A DNA stretch of 64,000 nucleotides, from positions 63,347 through 127,346 of the forward strand of contig VWZW01004125.1 of the NCBI GenBank assembly GCA_013397115.1, given 5' to 3'. The stretch's first letter is position 1. Each line of letters opens with the position of its first letter. Under the pieces are notes generated by a model. The model had not been told where the DNA came from and searched no databases. It saw only the letters and a list, made by a program, of their open reading frames with translations. Positions 24,660-35,051 of this stretch are shown one piece after another. Source of the stretch: Edolisoma coerulescens. Its lineage: Eukaryota; Chordata; Aves; Passeriformes; Campephagidae. The translations under genes and the position numbers were made by a program.

Positions 24660-27600
24660 CTGAAAGGGGAGAAAAAAAGAAGACAGAGTTAAAAATCTGT
24701 TTTTCAGATGCAGCCTTCAAGTATTTTCTTGCTGACATCCAGACTTGCATGCAACTGATATAAAACCTCCTGGCAATGCATTCTTTTTTTTTTTTTCAGG
24801 CTGCCATTACACAGTCAATTTATATCAATGTGAGTCATTGTTTATTGCCCTTTCCTTGACTCCTTAGCTGTGTGCCCACCGACAGGCTGTGCCAGTAACA
24901 GTGTTTGAGTGCCTGTATGGCAGATGATACCAGGCAAATATGGCAGAGCTAAACTTTTTCAGGGAAAAAGTCTGGGTGTTTATGAGATCCATTCCCTTCC
25001 ACCTCCTTCAGCAGCAATAGGGATTTATGTCATGTCAAAATTACGGCAGTCAGCATTCTTGATCTCCGCAGACACCTCAAACACCTTCTGGATCTCCAGG
25101 TGTGTGATGTGCCACAGCATGGCAAACACAGCAGCATCATGCCTCCCAGGGCAAATGCCAGACATCTTACCATAGCTTGGGCTGAGAAAGAACAAAGCTT
25201 TCACCTTGATCATACCAATGGAGACATCTGAGGAGAGCCCAGCATTCATAAACTGGGTTAGGCATTTAGGAGACAAGAAAAATATTCAGAAGTAGATGAA
25301 AACTTTTTCTCAACTGCTTCTAATAACTTTTAAAAAAAAGGATTCATTAAGTGACTAAAAAGACAGTAAATGCTGCAGAATGATAGCACGGTAGGAACTA
25401 AAGGCTCTGTATCAGCATCCAATTAGAGTAGTCTCTACAAATTTTAAGGTCCAGAGTCTGCTCAGGTCTTTATTTATGTCACCAGAGATCCTTTCCTGTC
25501 CCGTCCGTAGATGTCTCAGGCAGACTGGCAGTGAAATAGCACTAGCATAGAGTGGAAACAGAAACCCAGGATGTTTGTGATGGGAGGAAGAGACTCAAAT
25601 CCCAGAATGCCATGAAAAGCATGCCCTGCTCTCTTGAACACTGGGCTGCTGCTGTGGCTGAGGCAGAAGGAAGAGCATCCCCACACTTGCTGTTCCTGTC
25701 CAAAACAGGTAATGGCAGGGGCAGTGCTGGCCACAAGCCATGCAGCCAAACCAGGTCAATCATTACTCCAGAAGTGTTCATGACAGCAGGGAACACAGAA
25801 GACATTTCTGAGCTTCTCCATCCTCCAAAGCCTGCTGCTGCTGCTGCTAAGAGAAAGAACTACTCAAATTGATGTTTGCACCAGAGACCTTGAGCGTGTA
25901 GAGTCAAACTGCCTAGAGATTGAGAGAGAAGGGTGAGTCGCTGCAGGAGCAGACTTGGGGAGGAAAAGGTTAGAGCCCTGGAGTTTTCATTTTGCTCGTT
26001 TTTACAGCTTGCAGCAACTATTCATTTTTGAAGTAGCTCTTCAGCAATTCATGGTTAAGAATATTGCCATTTTCTTTCATACTCATCTCTCTACACAAAA
26101 CAATGTTGAAATTATAAGGATGATTATAGATGCTTTCAGTCTAACTGGAACATAAGGGTGTGAGGGAGAAAACAGACATTAAGACAGGTATGATAAAGAA
26201 ATACATAAAAAATATTGCATAGCTTGCCTGTAAGTATACATAATGCACCTGAGGTTTGCTGCAACCTTTGCAACAGGAGGGAATATAAAGGCAGGGGATC
26301 TCTAAGAGTGGGATGACAAGACTTCATGCACGGAACACCTTTGCATTTTATTACAATCAAAGTTATCCCAAGGCAATTGCTCCTGGATTTGTAATTAACA
26401 ATGTCACTGAATTGCATAAACACCATTATGCTGCATCCAGGGTCTGCTTTTCTCTTCAACAGTGTGGCCACTTTCACATGGTAGGTGCAGAATTGAGGCA
26501 GATGAGCCTTGCAGACCCCAACTGGCTTGGTGCCACCTACTTTGGTGCTCCTAGAGTGGTGTAAGTTGAGAAGTGTGGTGCAGTGGGTAGCTCTGCACCA
26601 AGCTGGCTCATACATAGCCCTATGTACTGGCTCGTACTCATTTCGGACACAATTGCCCTGCCCCAGAGGCACAAGGGGTCCCTACTGGCCCCTGGGATGC
26701 CCCAGACCCTGTGACAGATCTGGCTCAGACCCTGTGCCTTCCCTGCTGCTGCCTGCACCTAAAAAACATGACATCAAAACAATTTTAACCCACAGACAAG
26801 CCTGCATTGAGTATGTCCAACACTCGGCTAACTTTGACCAAGGCACAAACATGGCCTCTGCACCATGTCCCCACCTGGGCTGGCTAGATGATCTCCAAGG
26901 TCCACTCGAACCCAAGGCATCCTAAGATTCTATAACCATGGTCCAAATTCTTATTTCAAGTTCCAGTTCAGGCATGGTACCAGGTGGATGCAAAGATCCA
27001 GCACTGCATCCTAGCCAGCAGTCCCTCCTGGGACACACATTACAGAACACCCTGCAGAGATACCCGTGTCCTTTTGCAGAAGTTACCTGGGATCCTGCAG
27101 CACCCAGCAGTGCTTGTGAGCTCTGGCCAAAAACCAGTCAGCTCAGGTCACATTAGACTCCACATCACCACTCAAAGCCTTTGCACCATGGTCCACAGAC
27201 CTCATTGTCCAGGTTTTCCCCTCTTTGTGATATGCCTGGCCCCCATTATATTGGACAACGCAAAGGAGCTGCCTGCACATGAACAAGAACAAATACAAAA
27301 ACCGGAACACAAAAGAACAACTGATCTATTGCCAGAGAGCCTCTGGCACAGGGAGAAGGTTTGTCCTGCACAATGCAGCACTGCCCTGAGCAAGGACTTC
27401 ACACTCTCCTCCAGGCACCATGAGCCACCCAGCTATGAAGTGTGTCACCTGGCCAGATCTCCTTAGCCCACTCAGCAGCTGAATAAACCCGTCCAGGCAG
27501 AGCTGCGCTGCCAGACACGGCGCACTGAGCTGTCCTGCCTTTCTCAGCAGGAGCTGTGCTGTTCCCCTCCGAACTGAGAAGAGCCTCCTGCTGCAGTCAC

Positions 27601-27694
27601 ATTCCCCATTTACTGTGGAGCTGTAACTAGCCAAGGATAACACTCCTGCCATGAGCACAGGCACTCTTGCAGGGCTGTCACTTTACTTCCTTAC
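24660..27694 (-). other. CYYR1: CYYR1 intron between exons 3 and 4
   Basis: This is a 3035-bp GT-AG intron: donor GTAAGG at 27694-27689 and acceptor TTTCAG at 24665-24660, read on the minus strand. It contains a CR1 3'-end fragment near 26880 and some moderately GC-rich stretches (26.6-27.5 kb). I recognise no further exon in it. An 84-codon open frame at 25025-25276 on the same strand is discussed as a finding. If exon 3 is not spliced, translation continues from YP into GKEVK and stops at 27678. Confidence 0.9.
26879..26937 (+). mobile_element. CR1 LINE 3'-end fragment in intron 3 (probable)
   Basis: GGCTAGATGATCTCCAAGGTCC followed by a degenerate AGATTCTATAACCATGG. This matches the last about 60 bp of a CR1 in plus orientation. 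It is short and diverged. Confidence 0.6.
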
Positions 27695-27852
27695 CTGGGT
27701 ACGTGTTGATGGTGTTGACGTGCGTCATTCGGATAACCCCTACTCGAGTCCCACGGCTGCTCTTCATGCACATGCAGATACAGATGGCAATCCCAGCAAT
27801 CACTCCCATTATAAATACTATGCCGAAAACAATTCCAGCTATTGCTGTGCCT
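27695..27852 (-). CDS. CYYR1: CYYR1 internal coding exon (exon 3): transmembrane segment
   Basis: This exon encodes the membrane-spanning part of CYYR1. From the GGC codon at 27851 there are 52 codons plus one base. Residues 1-24 form a hydrophobic helix (GTAIAGIVFGIVFIMGVIAG and following), then a Cys cluster CICMCM that could be palmitoylated, then a basic juxtamembrane stretch (KSSRGTRVGVIRM) and HVNTINTYP. This is a close match to the vertebrate CYYR1 transmembrane region. The donor is CCCAG|GTAAGG at 27695/27694. The acceptor has two overlapping AG choices (CTTGCAG then AGAG), so the first exon base is 27852 or 27850; the frame through GTAIAG is unaffected. Phase 1 at the 3' end joins exactly to exon 4. 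Upstream exons for the signal peptide and the Cys-rich ectodomain were sought at higher coordinates and not found. Exons 3 and 4 together give 96 residues of a protein that is about 154 residues in human. Confidence 0.95.
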
Positions 27853-30800
27853 CTGCAAGGGGAATGGAAACATGCAGTCGGACTCAGACAAATAATGTTT
27901 ACAAAACAAAATTCTTTTCTCAAGAGAAGCCCCCATTTGAGAAAAAAATGCATATTAATTACTGAAAATGCTGCAAATTTTGATCCAACAAGGCATGTGA
28001 ATAGAAAAAAATGAAAGACATCTGAAACCAAAATGAGAAACCCTTTCAAAGTCACCTTTGCAATTGTGCCAGACCACTCTGCTGATTTATCATATATTGA
28101 ATCCTCCCGTCCCAGGGCCACCTGAATTTATCTACTTTTAAACACTATGAGAAATAATTCCTTCCCTTTCCCCTCATAACATAAGATCTTTTCTTTTTTT
28201 TTTCTGAAAGGCATCGGTAAGATTTTCTTTTGAAAAGAAAGCCCTAAGTTATCCCCAGCAATATATTTCAGAAGCATCCATGTGCATGAGGTACTTCCAT
28301 AGAATATTGTCATTGTTTTATCCTAGGCAAAAAAGCCCTGCTGTGCTTCTGAGCCCACAGACTAAGGAGAGCCTCCTCTTCTCAAGGCTGAGCGGCATGA
28401 AGCAAAGCAGCACCCACCCTTTCACACTGCTGCTGCTGCAGCCAGCACACGTATTTGAGGCTTAAACAATTTCTTTTAAAATGGTCCAGAGGAAGGAATT
28501 TAACTCAGCTCCTGAAATAATGAATCAGACTTTCCTTGAAATTTTAATATAGAGAAAGGAAAGAGCCTTATTGCACTCACGCATTGGAGAAAACTTGAAA
28601 AATCTCCAAAAATGTCTCTAAGAGACACTGAAGAGTTTCCAATAATACTGAGAGCAAAATCAGCCTTTCTGATGAACCCTGCTTCACTCAGGTTTGTTGT
28701 CAGCTACAGGCAGTGAAGCATATGTTATATGAAAGATGGTATTTACAGCCTACCCTTTTATGAAAAAAGCCCAGTGACTTGCCAGAAATATTCTTACTCT
28801 GTGCATCTCTTTATCTTTCAGCAAAGACTTCAAATTGCAACCTTGCTGGAAACCTTTCTACTGGATATTTTAATCAATCCAAATTGATAGTTTGTCAGCA
28901 TGAATAAGCCTCACTAGGAATGATTGCAATGTAGAGAATAAAACAGGCACTGCAATACCACAAATATTAAGAGGAGTCTAAACCATAGTTTAGATTCCCC
29001 ATACAAGCATAGGAAAACATAGCAGGCCCGATTTTCAAAATGCCGATAGTCTGCTTACTTCAAAAAACTCAGCAAGAGTCAGGATGGACTCAATACCTGA
29101 AAAATGAGTCCTTCTATTTAGGAACCTAAAAATGAATTTAAGAGCTTGTTTTTAGGCCCCAGCTATTCAGGAACTTGGCCATGATTTGCAGTACAATCAC
29201 TTAATTGTACAGCCTAAGTAAACACAGACCATATGGTTTTGTAATAAACACACTGCCAGAGAGCTAAATTGTTTTCTGCTGTTCTGTAGCAATGAATGAA
29301 GAGTGTGCAGGGAGAGCAAATCTGTTAATATTTTGTAGAATATATGAAGACCTAATTAACAAAAGCCTAACTCATGACAGCAAGCACCTGGCCGTAAAAC
29401 CAGTAGTTCAAAACACTGATGAGATCAAGTGATTTGTATTAACCACCATGAGTAACTGAGAAACACAACGACAATAATTCACATCTAACAAAAAGGAATT
29501 CTGATGCTCTTGGAAGATGTGACCACCATTATCACTACCTTGAGAGAAACTGTCTTAGGAGACAACAGTTTGATTCAGAAGATGCTTTAAAACTATACTC
29601 TCTTCATTCCAGAAGGTTCTATAATAATATCACAATTAAAAAACTATGGTACCCCTTTTATAAACACGGGATTCGCTATTGCTTTTGCTACATTCACTTA
29701 GTGGATGAAGCACTGTGAGCACTGCATCAGAGTTGCAGGGCACTCCCTTATGCAGAAATAATCCCTCTCCCAGCTGGATTCCCAGCAGCAGAACCAGTCA
29801 CTGCTGACCACTGGCCTCCAGTCCTACATTGCTTTGTTTGTGGTCCACTGCTGCCCAGCTCCTGCATCCCTGGTATACTCTGTCTGGCTGATCTGCTCAA
29901 ATCCCAGAAACCACAACATTTTCTTGTGCTTCCAATCAGCTGCACCCTGAGGAAAACTCAACCTCCATCCTTAAAACTCACAAAAACACGTAACACACAG
30001 CACACGTTACCTTCCCAGTGCTAAATTAAAATTCCTGGATTAATAAAGCCCATTTTAAACACCGTTTAAATAGTTTGCCTCCACTGTTTTCGAAGGCAAA
30101 GGCATCCCATTTGCTCCAGAAGTGTTCAGCCAGATTCCATATTCCATCTGTGCTGAGAAATGGGTTGCACTCTTCATGGGCAAGACACAGCTGCAGAAAG
30201 TGCCTCTGCATCTGCCTTCACCTGAAACTCAAAAAGGACTGAAGTCCACTGTTGGAAAAGGCCTCTCAGCCTAAGCACAACTATACTATTTGAGAGGACT
30301 TAGGGAGATGTACTCTTTCAAATGTATATAACAGAATACATATAACTCCATACCACTCTCTAATGGTGAGCCAAAATGTAAACTCACCCTGACTCAGAGA
30401 CCTGCCCTTAAAGCCCCTCACAATGGCCCCAGTGAAACCAGGAGCACATTGCCTCCACATATCAGGCTGCATCTTCTCAGCATCAAATCCTGGCAAGACA
30501 ATGGTCATGTAGCAGCTTTTCTGGGCACAAAGCACAAAAAGAAATGTTTGTTCTTTTTGTGGAAAGCCTATGACTAGAATGTATGAAGAAAAACAAGCAT
30601 GTATTTTTAATGAAATTGTAAGGTTTCTCTTTGCCCTGTTACAGAATTTTTGAAAATAAATATCCTATAAGTAAATATGCCCTATTATTAAAGCCTGCTT
30701 GCTTTGTCCCTCTTTCTCTCACTGATATTTTAGACTTTTGTATAGAGACACAGAAGGATACAGTGGGTTTTATAGCTGTTCAAGGGAAAGTGCCTAAAGA

Positions 30801-31296
30801 AAAAAGGGACACTGTAAAGCAAAAGAAGACCTAGAAACTACACAACAGAGTTACAGAGCAACTAGGAAGTTTCAAAAAAAAAAAGGAAAATTTTGAAATC
30901 CAGCAGTTTGAAGAAAAACATTACGCAAAGTCCTTCACAGAAACAAAGCAAATGACGAGAAGAGGACTGCCACAGAAAAATAATGCATGGAAAAGTAAAG
31001 ACTGAGAGGGGGAAAAGTAATTTTAAAGCTTTGGAAATGTCAAGAGACACTGTCAAGATAAAAATCAGATATTTAAAGAAGAAGCTTTCCTCCTGTTTTT
31101 AGCAACATCCTACTGGAAAGAATATAAATCTCATTCCCAGCTTAACATTTCTGGTCCAAACCGGTTTGTTCATTTTTTAAGTGTATTACCTGGTGGATTT
31201 ATTTTCTGCTAATCTGTTCAGCCTTGACCTAAGCTCAGGTAAATTTTAGCATCCACAGCCTCACATGGCAAAGAGTTCCCCAGCTTAATTATAAAA
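27853..31296. other. Intronic stretch without recognised features
   Basis: This lies directly upstream of CYYR1 exon 3. No repeat or exon is recognised. A CTGCTGCTGCTGCAG run at about 28428-28442 is too short to be a true triplet expansion. Confidence 0.5.
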
Positions 31297-31547
31297 GAAT
31301 CATATAGTCACAGAATGGTTCAGCTTGGAAGGGACCTCAAAGACTACCTAGTTCCAACCTCTCTGCCATTGGCAGGGATGTCTTTTACTAGACCAGGTAG
31401 CTCCAAGCCCATCCAAGTTGGCCTTGAACACCTCCATGGATGGGGCTTCTCTGGACAACCTGTTCTATTACTTTGCCACCCTCTCAGTAAACAATTTTTT
31501 CCTGACATCTAATCTAAACCTGCCCTCTGTCAGTTTAAAACCATTAT
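31297..31547 (-). mobile_element. CR1 LINE 3'-end fragment
   Basis: GAATCATATAGTCACAGAAT, then CAGCTTGGAAGGGACCTCAA, CTTGAACACCTCCATGGATG and CTAATCTAAACCTGCCCTCT: the reverse complement of about 250 bp of CR1 3' sequence. A weaker match may continue to about 31580. Confidence 0.95.
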
Positions 31548-31616
31548 GTATCTGACAAACTGTCCCCTCTGACTATTCTTAACTGAATGCCCAATAGTTT
31601 TCTCTGGGGCTCCTAG

Positions 31617-31679
31617 CCCTCAGCTCATCATCCAGAGCCCTCAGCTTTTCACCCACAACCCTCAGCTCATCAGCTACCA
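31617..31679. repeat. 21-bp minisatellite, three copies
   Basis: CCCTCAGCT recurs at 31617, 31638 and 31659, giving an exact 21-bp period. Units read CCCTCAGCTCATCATCCAGAG and close variants. The repeat abuts the CR1 fragment. Confidence 0.85.
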
Positions 31680-34131
31680 GCTACCTCTTCCTTCTGCACT
31701 GCCAATGATTTTACAGACCTTTAGAATCATGCCTGGCAGCCAGCTCTTCCCCTGCAGAAAGCCAGTCTCCCTTGGCTGTTCTGCCTACAGGGACTGCTTC
31801 ATGCCTTGAAGCCCTGGCCACTCCTCACTGCACTTTTTCTCAACCTCTTTTGTTGTTTTCTGAGAGCATGGTATTAGACTTGTTTTTTCTTGACTGTCAA
31901 ACAGTCAGGAACTGAAGTTTTATGGCACTATTTACCATAGTACCAAGTCCCATTTCTCGGAGTAATGTCAGTCCAGAGCCCACCAAGTCATCTGGGAGCT
32001 TGGGTTGTTTCCCCTGGGTTCATCACATAGTGTTTGTGGGCCCTGGATTTTCTGCCTCAATGCCTGGACTCCTGTCCTCTGCTGCAGGACACAGGCTCAA
32101 GCACAGGTGATCTTGAGCCACCAGTTTTGCCAAAGTCCAGCTCACTCTATAATACTGTATCAATACAGAAACTATCATTATAGAAGGGACAGTGCTCTGC
32201 ACCAGAGATGCATTTATATTGGCATAAAGGTCTTTTCAACCTGTAATTGCTAACATTAGCAATTTTACAGCAATTTGATCAAGTATGGCAAGTTGTTAGA
32301 AGCATGTGAGGATCAGTATTCCTACTCTGTCTTCACAGGTTTCATTACTACATCACTGCAAAAAAGATGTGCCATTCTCAGACTTCTCTTCACTCAGCTG
32401 ATCTCTTCCATCTCATCATCCTTCCTAATTCCCAGTACTTTATTAGTTCTCCAATTAATTTATTGCCAACTCTCTGTATCTATGATTTGCTGGCACTGCA
32501 TCTCTAGAATAATATTAATAATAATGCGTGCAATACTTTGGAAAATTACTGCTAGTATTAATAAATGCCCTTTAATTTTTCTCCCTTTAAGGCATTTGAA
32601 AAGAAGCTAGTAAGTGATTTTTTAAAACTCACTCCCTGAGATAAAATATAACAAAAAAAATCAATGATCTTTGGTATTCTGATACAGACATTCTTGTTTG
32701 GGAAAAAAATACTCTTTGGACTCTTAATCAGACTCAATGTGATTTGGAGGGAAGCAGTGTTGGACTATTTATTTAATTTGGTTGGCAAACCTCTTGGTTA
32801 CTTTGACCGATAATGGAACTGCAGCAGCATCACACGCCATTTTCTCCAGCCTCCACCAGAGCAGGCAGACCTGTTCTGGGGCATTTGCCCCTCCCCACTC
32901 CCTTTGTTTTCATAAGGACAAAACCAGGTAGTGAGTGATCCTCTAAGAGACTGGTTTTGCTGTCCAGATTATTTTGGCTGGGGTACCTTGAGAACTGCAT
33001 AGCAAAAGCTGGTGGAGGAGTGACTGAATCAGCTGGGGTACCCCATAGCTGAGGAAGCAGCCTTCTCAGCAGAGTTTTGCAGCCCTGGGAAAAGGGGTAC
33101 GCGAGGGTAACATGGACTGAAAAACCATCCAACTTGGAATCAGTTAAGTAGTCAAGCTAGCTGCTGCTTACTGTTTTAAACTAAATAACTAGTTTACAGA
33201 GTGGCAACATAAATGGACCAGGCTTGCCTTTGAGGCTTTACTTTGCAAGGTGTATTTATACAAAATTCCATCTAGTACTTCTTTTAAATACACTGTTTAC
33301 CACAGGGAGGAAGGGGATGATTGTCTGCTTCCATAAACAAATCCTGTAGGCCTATGTTAAAACTGGGTACAGAGTGTACTTGGACAGTATTTCCCTTCTT
33401 TTGCTCCTACTTCGTTGTATTTAAGGTGGGTTGTTAATGTTAAATTCCTTCCAAATAGTTTCCTCTGTGCCATTCCCTCTCTATCTTGCTATGTTTGCTG
33501 GACTCAAGCACCAAAATACCCTGAGCAGGAGCTGTACAACGAAAAGATAGTGGGTAATCATCCCAGTTCCTCAACTTCCTCCCCCAGCTCCATGTGGACA
33601 GGTCACCACTCGGAGACTGCTCCATAAACTACGTAATCTTACAAAGGGTTAAAGGACATGCTGCCCATCAGTACTGCCAGGCCTGAGCAACAGGGTACCT
33701 TCTACAGCTTGCTAAAAGGCTGCTGAGTCACTGAAGCATAACTGTTGCACAGTTGCAAAACTAAAGAGAAATATCATATAATCTGTAAACCAAAAGAATA
33801 CGTAATTACAGCTTGTTCTGGTTTGGGCTATCATCAGACAGACTTTTCAGAAAATTTGCCTTTTGACAAATACGTAGACATTTTATGCTTACTTCCTTTA
33901 TGCCAAACCATATGCCCTTTTCTCCAACACACTGCCAGATGTGCTGCTTGCCAGCAGTGCTGCAATCTGCTTCAAATAAGCAATCCTGGAAAAGCCATGG
34001 TAGCTCCCACAGCAAAGCCAGTAGAGACTTCCTCTAGCTGGCTCCCAAGATGCTTCCCCTGCCTGAGATCTTCCTGCACCCCCAGACAGAGGGGTTAGAG
34101 GGAGGGATGCCAGCACTTCTACCCTGCTTAC
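31680..34131. other. Intronic stretch without recognised features
   Basis: No exon or known repeat recognised on either strand. Open frames reach 117 codons (33745-34098, plus) without any recognisable domain. Confidence 0.5.
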
Positions 34132-34196
34132 GACTCAGTGCAGGCCTGGCCCAGTGCCATGATCCGATTATTAAGGTTCTTCAGAAATTCCTCTGC
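34132..34196 (-). other. Candidate cryptic exon in CYYR1 intron (65 nt)
   Basis: On the minus strand a good acceptor (CACCTTAATTCAG) is followed by 65 nt and a strong donor (GTAAGC). One frame through it is open and reads AEEFLKNLNNRIMALGQACT before a stop overlapping the donor. Its length is not a multiple of three, and inserted after a phase-1 CYYR1 exon it would meet a stop. I do not recognise the peptide. It may be an alternative or lncRNA exon, or chance. Confidence 0.25.
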
Positions 34197-34264
34197 CTGA
34201 ATTAAGGTGCAAATTAGACCATATGCCAGTGACAATAATATGGGTTTTATTTGATAGTAAATAT

Positions 34265-34289
34265 GAGAGAGAGAGAGAGAGAGAGAGGA
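34265..34289. repeat. (GA)n microsatellite inside LTR
   Basis: About 12 uninterrupted GA units followed by a purine-rich GGAAGAAAGAAA tail. It lies just before the LTR polyadenylation signal on the minus strand. Confidence 0.95.
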
Positions 34290-34609
34290 AGAAAGAAACA
34301 GAAAATAGGTGGGGGTGACAGAAAGAGAGTGACTGAGACAGAATAAGGAAGATATCACCACTCCGTGGTGATGTTCCATTGATCCTCTCCATTTGGTCTT
34401 CTTGGTGGTGAAAGTCCCCCCGAAAAGCATAGAATCCCATGGGTTAATATACCCTTAAGCCAGGTGGCAATGTGAAGGCATGTCCCCCTGAGGGAGGGGG
34501 ATGCAGTCTCTTACAGCAGACTCTGGATCTGTTGCATCCCCTGCAGTCCTGTGGTGCAAGGCCCAGCACTTTGGGGGGTCTTTGATGGATTGTGACACCC
34601 CCTCAGCTG

Positions 34610-34686
34610 NNNNNNNNNNNNNNNNNNNNNNNNNNNNNNNNNNNNNNNNNNNNNNNNNNNNNNNNNNNNNNNNNNNNNNNNNNNNN
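34610..34686. other. Assembly gap (77 N)
   Basis: A run of 77 N inside the minus-strand family B LTR. The flanks on both sides match the other family B copy, so the missing bases are probably LTR sequence that could not be resolved. Confidence 0.98.
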
Positions 34687-35051
34687 TAACGCAGGATGGG
34701 TGTTTATTGCCTCTGGCCAGAGGTTACACCACGTATCTGAAACCTCCTCCTTCCCCCTCGGTCGCGGGGCGGGGTCTGCCTAAACCTGGCTTCTGTGAGT
34801 TGTGCTCTCCCCCCACCCCAAACTCAGCCAGGGATGATTCTCAGCGCAGCTGGTGACTTTGGCCTTTTGTGGATGCATACCTTTCCCTCAGCCTGAGATG
34901 ACTGAACAATAGGTTTCCCTTTATCTAATGAGCAGTTTGACTTTCAGTCCAAAGTCCCAGTCTTCAGGGAGGTTCTTTGGTTGTAGCTTCTTTATAATAA
35001 GCAAAATTTTGTATCAATGTTTGAGGCATTAACTATTTTCAGTCTCTGACA

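Larger units (their letters stand above)
34238..35051 (-). mobile_element. LTR, family B (endogenous retrovirus), minus strand, 3' end shortened
   Basis: On the minus strand it starts TGTCAGAGACTGAAAATAG (35051) and runs to the AATAAA at about 34251-34246, matching the plus-strand family B LTR at 18968 in order and content. After AATAAA the two copies stop matching, so the last about 150 bp of the family B LTR (its U5 part) is missing or replaced here. The (GA)n run at 34265-34289 replaces the CT-rich tract of the other copy. A 77-base N gap (34610-34686) lies inside it. Confidence 0.75.

Noticed and set aside
26136..26672. 178-codon open frame, minus strand, in CYYR1 intron 3
   Set aside because: No recognisable domain, no splice link to CYYR1 exons, and Cys/His scatter typical of chance translation.
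28428..28442. CTG triplet repeat
   Set aside because: Only about four units; not an expansion-prone tract.
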